A stretch of 7,492 bases of DNA from Candidatus Faecivivens stercoripullorum (GTDB lineage Bacteria > Bacillota > Clostridia > Oscillospirales > Ruminococcaceae): positions 1-7,492 of the forward strand of contig DVLW01000088.1 of the NCBI GenBank assembly GCA_018715285.1, written 5' to 3'. Made by a program: the position numbers and the translations under genes. How positions within the stretch are numbered: the first letter of the stretch is position 1; every line of letters begins with the position of its first letter. Positions 5,268 through 7,492 of this stretch are shown here, in pieces. Under the pieces are notes generated by a model. It was not told the origin of the DNA, searched no databases, and saw only the letters and a list, made by a program, of their open reading frames with translations.

Positions 5268-5720
5268 ATGAAAGCGACCAATACTATGACTCTTACTTTT
5301 GACAGCCTTCCGGTGAATGAAGGCTTTGCCCGTTCAGCGGTGGCAGGCTTTTTTGCCCAGCTTGATCCAACAGTCGAGGAACTTTGCGATATCCGTACCG
5401 CAGTCAGTGAAGCTGTCACCAACAGTATCGTACATGGTTACCGGTATTCCCAGGGAAAAGTCCGGATGACAGCACGGATTTATGATGGCCGAAAGATTCA
5501 GATTATTATTCGGGATACCGGCTGCGGAATTGAAAATATTGAACAGGCAATGGAGCCGCTGTATACCACAGATCCGGAAGGTGAGCGTTCGGGACTCGGA
5601 TTTTCGGTGATGCAGTCTTTTATGGATACTGTCCGGGTTACGTCCGCTCCCGGTAAGGGTACAACCGTCACGATGCAGCGGGTTTTGTCACCGCTTGCCG
5701 AGGAGACACAGCAGGAATGA
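5268..5720 (+). CDS. spoIIAB: SpoIIAB, anti-sigma F factor and serine kinase
   Basis: A 150-residue GHKL-fold kinase that holds SigF inactive before septation and phosphorylates SpoIIAA. The N-box is EAVTNSIVHGY with Glu48 and Asn52. The G1 box is DTGCGI (Asp83 to Ile88). The G2 region is ERSGLGFSVM (106-115), with the GLGF glycines and Arg107. Arg22 matches the conserved N-terminal arginine that in Bacillus contacts the partners. Length agrees with the usual figure of about 146. The ATG at 5268 follows GAAAGGA (5251-5257) by 10 bases. Its TGA stop overlaps the sigF ATG (ATGA), which indicates translational coupling and helps keep anti-sigma and sigma in proportion. Confidence 0.96.
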   Translation: MKATNTMTLTFDSLPVNEGFARSAVAGFFAQLDPTVEELCDIRTAVSEAVTNSIVHGYRYSQGKVRMTARIYDGRKIQIIIRDTGCGIENIEQAMEPLYTTDPEGERSGLGFSVMQSFMDTVRVTSAPGKGTTVTMQRVLSPLAEETQQE

Positions 5721-6448
5721 CCCGGCAGTATACCGGACAGGAGCAGCCCAGTCAGGCAGCACCGGACAAGTCTTCACAGTCTGCGCCAGGACGGGAAGAA
5801 CGGGATCAGTTTATTCTGGCCAACATGGGGCTTGTACATGCTCTTGCCCACCGGCTGAAAGGCCGTGGAATCGAATATGAAGAGCTGGTCAGTGCCGGGT
5901 GTGTTGGGCTGCTCAAGGCGGCAGACGGGTTTGAACCGGAGCGGGGACTCAAGTTTTCGACCTATGCGGTACCGGTTATCCTGGGGGAGATGAAACGGCT
6001 GTTCCGGGACGGCGGAACAGTTAAGGTCAGCCGTTCATTAAAGGAACTTTCTCTGCGGGTACTGCGGGAAAAGGAACGGATAAGTGTACAGCTGGGACGG
6101 GAACCTCGTCTGGAAGAACTGGCTGCCAGCCTGCAAATCGATACGGCACTTTGTGGGGAAGCTCTTTCGGTAAGTCTTCCTGCTATTTCGCTTACGGTGG
6201 ATCATGACGATGATGAAGGCGGACAGCTTGATCTGCCGGTACAGTCTCCTGAAGAACTGCTGACCGATCGGCTTACTTTGCAGCAGCTTCTGGGTGAGCT
6301 GGAACCAAAAGACAGAAAACTGATTATCCTGCGTTATTTCCGGGAAAAAACACAGGTTGAAACGGCGGCTCTTCTCGGAATGACACAGGTTCAGGTTTCA
6401 CGGCGTGAAAAAAAGCTCCTGCAGCAGATGCGCGAAAAAATGGTATAA
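5717..6448 (+). CDS. sigF: SigF, forespore RNA polymerase sigma factor
   Basis: A 243-residue sigma-70 family factor that directs the first forespore-specific genes after asymmetric division. Region 2 (about 30-98) includes ELVSAGCVGLLKAADGF and KFSTYAVPVILGEMKRLFRD. Region 3 begins GGTVKVSRSLKEL (99-111). Region 4 (about 190-240) ends in the helix-turn-helix ETAALLGMTQVQVSRREKKLL. Both the TVKVSRSLKEL block and the SQVQVSR-type helix are characteristic of SigF. The first 28 residues are rich in Gln, Ser, Pro and Ala and replace the QNGD-type region 1.2 seen in Bacillus SigF. The start overlaps the spoIIAB stop; AGGAG lies 11 bases upstream and CAGGA immediately upstream. A strong terminator follows, and no spoVA genes are attached. 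Confidence 0.96.
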   Translation: MTRQYTGQEQPSQAAPDKSSQSAPGREERDQFILANMGLVHALAHRLKGRGIEYEELVSAGCVGLLKAADGFEPERGLKFSTYAVPVILGEMKRLFRDGGTVKVSRSLKELSLRVLREKERISVQLGREPRLEELAASLQIDTALCGEALSVSLPAISLTVDHDDDEGGQLDLPVQSPEELLTDRLTLQQLLGELEPKDRKLIILRYFREKTQVETAALLGMTQVQVSRREKKLLQQMREKMV

Positions 6449-6454
6449 CCATAT

Positions 6455-6494
6455 AAGCTGTTTCCGGTATTTGAACACCGGGACAGCTTTTTTT
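6455..6494 (+). terminator. Intrinsic terminator of the spoIIA operon
   Basis: AAGCTGT (6455-6461) pairs with ACAGCTT (6483-6489). After one bulged base, TCCGGT (6463-6468) pairs with ACCGGG (6477-6482), including one G-T wobble. The loop is 8 bases and seven T bases follow. It starts 7 bases after the sigF stop. Confidence 0.9.
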
Positions 6495-6502
6495 ATTGTA
6501 CG

Positions 6503-6538
6503 AAAAAACCGCAGAATGTCCCTGTGGACATTCTGCGG
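6503..6538 (-). terminator. Intrinsic terminator of the rubrerythrin gene
   Basis: CCGCAGAATGTCC (6509-6521) pairs perfectly with GGACATTCTGCGG (6526-6538) around a 4-base loop. The run of six A bases at 6503-6508 becomes a T-tract on the minus strand, giving the terminator its direction. It lies 17 bases beyond the rubrerythrin stop and sits directly against the spoIIA terminator. Confidence 0.92.
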
Positions 6539-6555
6539 AATATGTTCTGCTCAGA

Positions 6556-7104
6556 TTATTTGTTGCCGAAGTATCTTTCCAGCAGGCCAGCGAAAGCCTT
6601 GCCATGACGAGCTTCGTCACGAGCCATCTCATGAACGGTGTCATGGATTGCATCCAGGTTCAGAGCTTTTGCACGTTTAGCAAGGTCGGTCTTGCCAGCG
6701 GTTGCGCCGTTCTCAGCCTCAACACGCATTTCGAGGTTCTTCTTGGTGGAGTTGGTGACAACTTCGCCCAGCAGCTCAGCGAATTTTGCAGCATGTTCAG
6801 CTTCTTCGTAAGCAGCTTTCTCCCAGTACAGGCCGATCTCGGGGTAGCCTTCACGATGAGCAACACGAGCCATAGCCAGGTACATACCAACTTCGCTGCA
6901 TTCGCCATTGAAGTTTGCACGCAGATCGTCGATGATGTCCTGAGGAGCGCCTTCAGCAACACCGACAACATGCTCGGAAGCCCAGGTCATGGTGTCAGCC
7001 TGTTCAACAAACTTGGAAGCGGGAGCGCCGCAAACGGGACATTTTTCGGGAGCGGAATCGCCTTCATGAACATAACCACATACGCTGCAGACAAATTTTT
7101 TCAT
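6556..7104 (-). CDS. Reverse rubrerythrin, non-heme iron peroxidase
   Basis: A 182-residue cytoplasmic protein that reduces hydrogen peroxide, and in clostridia also contributes to oxygen removal, with electrons from NADH via a reductase. A rubredoxin-like iron site comes first, with Cys6-x-x-Cys9 and Cys22-x-x-Cys25. A ferritin-like di-iron domain follows, whose likely ligands are Glu68 and Glu71, the EEAEH motif (Glu101, His104), a Glu near 129-131 and DEARH (Glu164, His167). Rubredoxin before the di-iron domain is the reverse of classical rubrerythrin, hence the name. The ATG at 7104 starts the conserved MKKFVCSVCGYVHEG, with AAAGGAT about 11 bases upstream; an in-frame start at 7158 would add 18 unrelated residues. 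A perfect promoter lies upstream, and codon use looks strongly biased, both suggesting high expression. No redox partner gene is adjacent. Confidence 0.95.
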   Translation of the reverse strand: MKKFVCSVCGYVHEGDSAPEKCPVCGAPASKFVEQADTMTWASEHVVGVAEGAPQDIIDDLRANFNGECSEVGMYLAMARVAHREGYPEIGLYWEKAAYEEAEHAAKFAELLGEVVTNSTKKNLEMRVEAENGATAGKTDLAKRAKALNLDAIHDTVHEMARDEARHGKAFAGLLERYFGNK

Positions 7105-7182
7105 ATACAATACATCCTTTCTTTTACTTAAAGCCTGATGGCTGTTTGACTGTTTCATATCCAGCAGGTTTGCTGTGACTCT

Positions 7183-7211
7183 ATTATAGCCGAAGCAAAT
7201 GGTTTTGTCAA
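7183..7211 (-). promoter_or_regulatory. Consensus sigma-A promoter of the rubrerythrin gene
   Basis: On the minus strand, TTGACA (7211-7206) and TATAAT (7188-7183) are both perfect and 17 bases apart. Transcription would start near 7176, leaving a leader of about 70 bases. A perfect promoter on an oxidative-stress gene suggests either constant high expression or strong repression lifted by stress; the adjacent palindrome favours the latter. Confidence 0.92.
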
Positions 7212-7214
7212 GGG

Positions 7215-7235
7215 ATTTTAGAAAAATTCTAAAAT
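7215..7235. promoter_or_regulatory. Operator-like palindrome upstream of the rubrerythrin promoter, PerR-box-like
   Basis: ATTTTAGAA (7215-7223) and TTCTAAAAT (7227-7235) form a perfect 9-base inverted repeat with a 3-base spacer. The central 15 bases (7218-7232) match 11 of the 14 defined positions of the PerR consensus TTATAATNATTATAA. The palindrome begins three bases upstream of the -35 element. PerR control of reverse rubrerythrins is established in Clostridium acetobutylicum; that PerR binds here is inference. Confidence 0.5.
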
Positions 7236-7298
7236 ATTTCTTTTAATTTACATATTTCATCCGAACCATCAGAAATATAAATATTATGGCTCAGTTAT

Positions 7299-7327
7299 TT
7301 GCAAAATCAGCCGCCATCTGTTATAAT
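7299..7327 (+). promoter_or_regulatory. Possible rightward sigma-A promoter
   Basis: TTGCAA (7299-7304) and a perfect TATAAT (7322-7327) are 17 bases apart, pointing toward the right edge. Any transcript would begin near 7334 and run at least 150 bases without a convincing ribosome site or gene inside the window. Confidence 0.5.
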
Positions 7328-7492
7328 AAATATTAGTTATTGGTAAAACATATTCCCCTTTACCCGGCGGCGTTTTTTCTTATTTTGTCAGTTGGCTTTA
7401 TGAGGGGTAAGAGGGATTTTGTTTTTATTTTTGATATTTTTTTGAGTGCGTGCAACAGATGGAGCAAATTGAGGCACTATATATACGAGAGA
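7328..7492 (+). other. AT-rich leader-like stretch with no supported gene
   Basis: The last 165 bases hold T-rich runs and a weak inverted repeat (TTACCC 7360-7365 with GGGTAA 7405-7410). From 7459 an ATG opens a frame MEQIEALYIRE to the window edge, without a Shine-Dalgarno sequence. If the promoter at 7299-7327 is real, this is the 5' leader of a gene beyond the edge. No known riboswitch or RNA was recognised. Confidence 0.3.

Noticed and set aside
6496..7131. Long open frame on the plus strand antisense to the rubrerythrin gene (211 codons)
   Set aside because: It mirrors a strongly codon-biased real gene, begins inside a terminator hairpin, has no ribosome site and gives no recognisable protein.
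7310..7377. GCCGCC ... GGCGGC followed by six T bases as an intrinsic terminator
   Set aside because: The stem is only six bases with a 50-base AT-rich loop that contains a better-supported promoter -10.
7459..7492. Possible start of a rightward gene, MEQIEALYIRE
   Set aside because: Only 11 codons are visible and there is no Shine-Dalgarno sequence. It is mentioned in the right-edge entry but not called as a gene.
1..7492. CRISPR arrays, insertion sequences, attachment sites at the tRNA genes
   Set aside because: No regularly spaced repeats or transposase and integrase motifs were seen. None of the five tRNA 3' ends is obviously duplicated downstream in the window.

Overview
The window looks like a chromosomal segment from an anaerobic, endospore-forming Firmicute of the class Clostridia, most likely a gut-type member of the Oscillospiraceae/Ruminococcaceae. 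That placement is inference. It rests on a complete spoIIAA-spoIIAB-sigF operon, a spo0A gene, a reverse-type rubrerythrin typical of obligate anaerobes, and AT-rich intergenic DNA around moderately GC-rich genes. No rRNA, CRISPR array, insertion sequence or phage gene is visible.

Layout, left to right. Positions 1-123 (minus) hold the N-terminus of a membrane-anchored protein that runs off the left edge. It is divergent from a five-gene tRNA operon, Val(UAC)-Asp(GUC)-Phe(GAA)-Gly(GCC)-Cys(GCA), at 364-795. That operon has a perfect TTGACA-N17-TATAAT promoter, and two stem-loops with T-tracts follow it. Positions 977-3589 hold a three-gene ABC-2 type exporter operon (one ATPase, two different permeases) of a family with no settled substrate. 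A bidirectional terminator separates it from spo0A, which is convergent (minus, 3681-4478). An AT-rich intergenic region of about 390 bp then separates spo0A from the divergent spoIIA operon (4866-6448). Two back-to-back terminators follow. The last gene is a minus-strand reverse rubrerythrin (6556-7104) with a perfect consensus promoter and an upstream palindrome resembling a PerR box. The final 280 bp carry that palindrome and a rightward promoter-like pair, but no convincing gene.

How the genes work together. Spo0A is the master regulator of sporulation entry, and the spoIIA operon is a classic Spo0A target. It encodes the forespore sigma factor (SigF), its anti-sigma kinase (SpoIIAB) and the anti-anti-sigma factor (SpoIIAA). 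Here activator and target are divergently transcribed. A perfect 0A box (TTCGACA) sits where the -35 element should be, 21 bp upstream of a TACAAT -10, in the style of Spo0A-activated sigma-A promoters. The Spo0A receiver domain departs from the family pattern: the conserved Lys is Arg and the MP after the phospho-Asp is MR.

I found no wholly new system. The items most worth a second look are the spo0A/spoIIA head-to-head arrangement with its promoter, the atypical Spo0A receiver, the operator-like palindrome at the rubrerythrin promoter, and the uncharacterised exporter.
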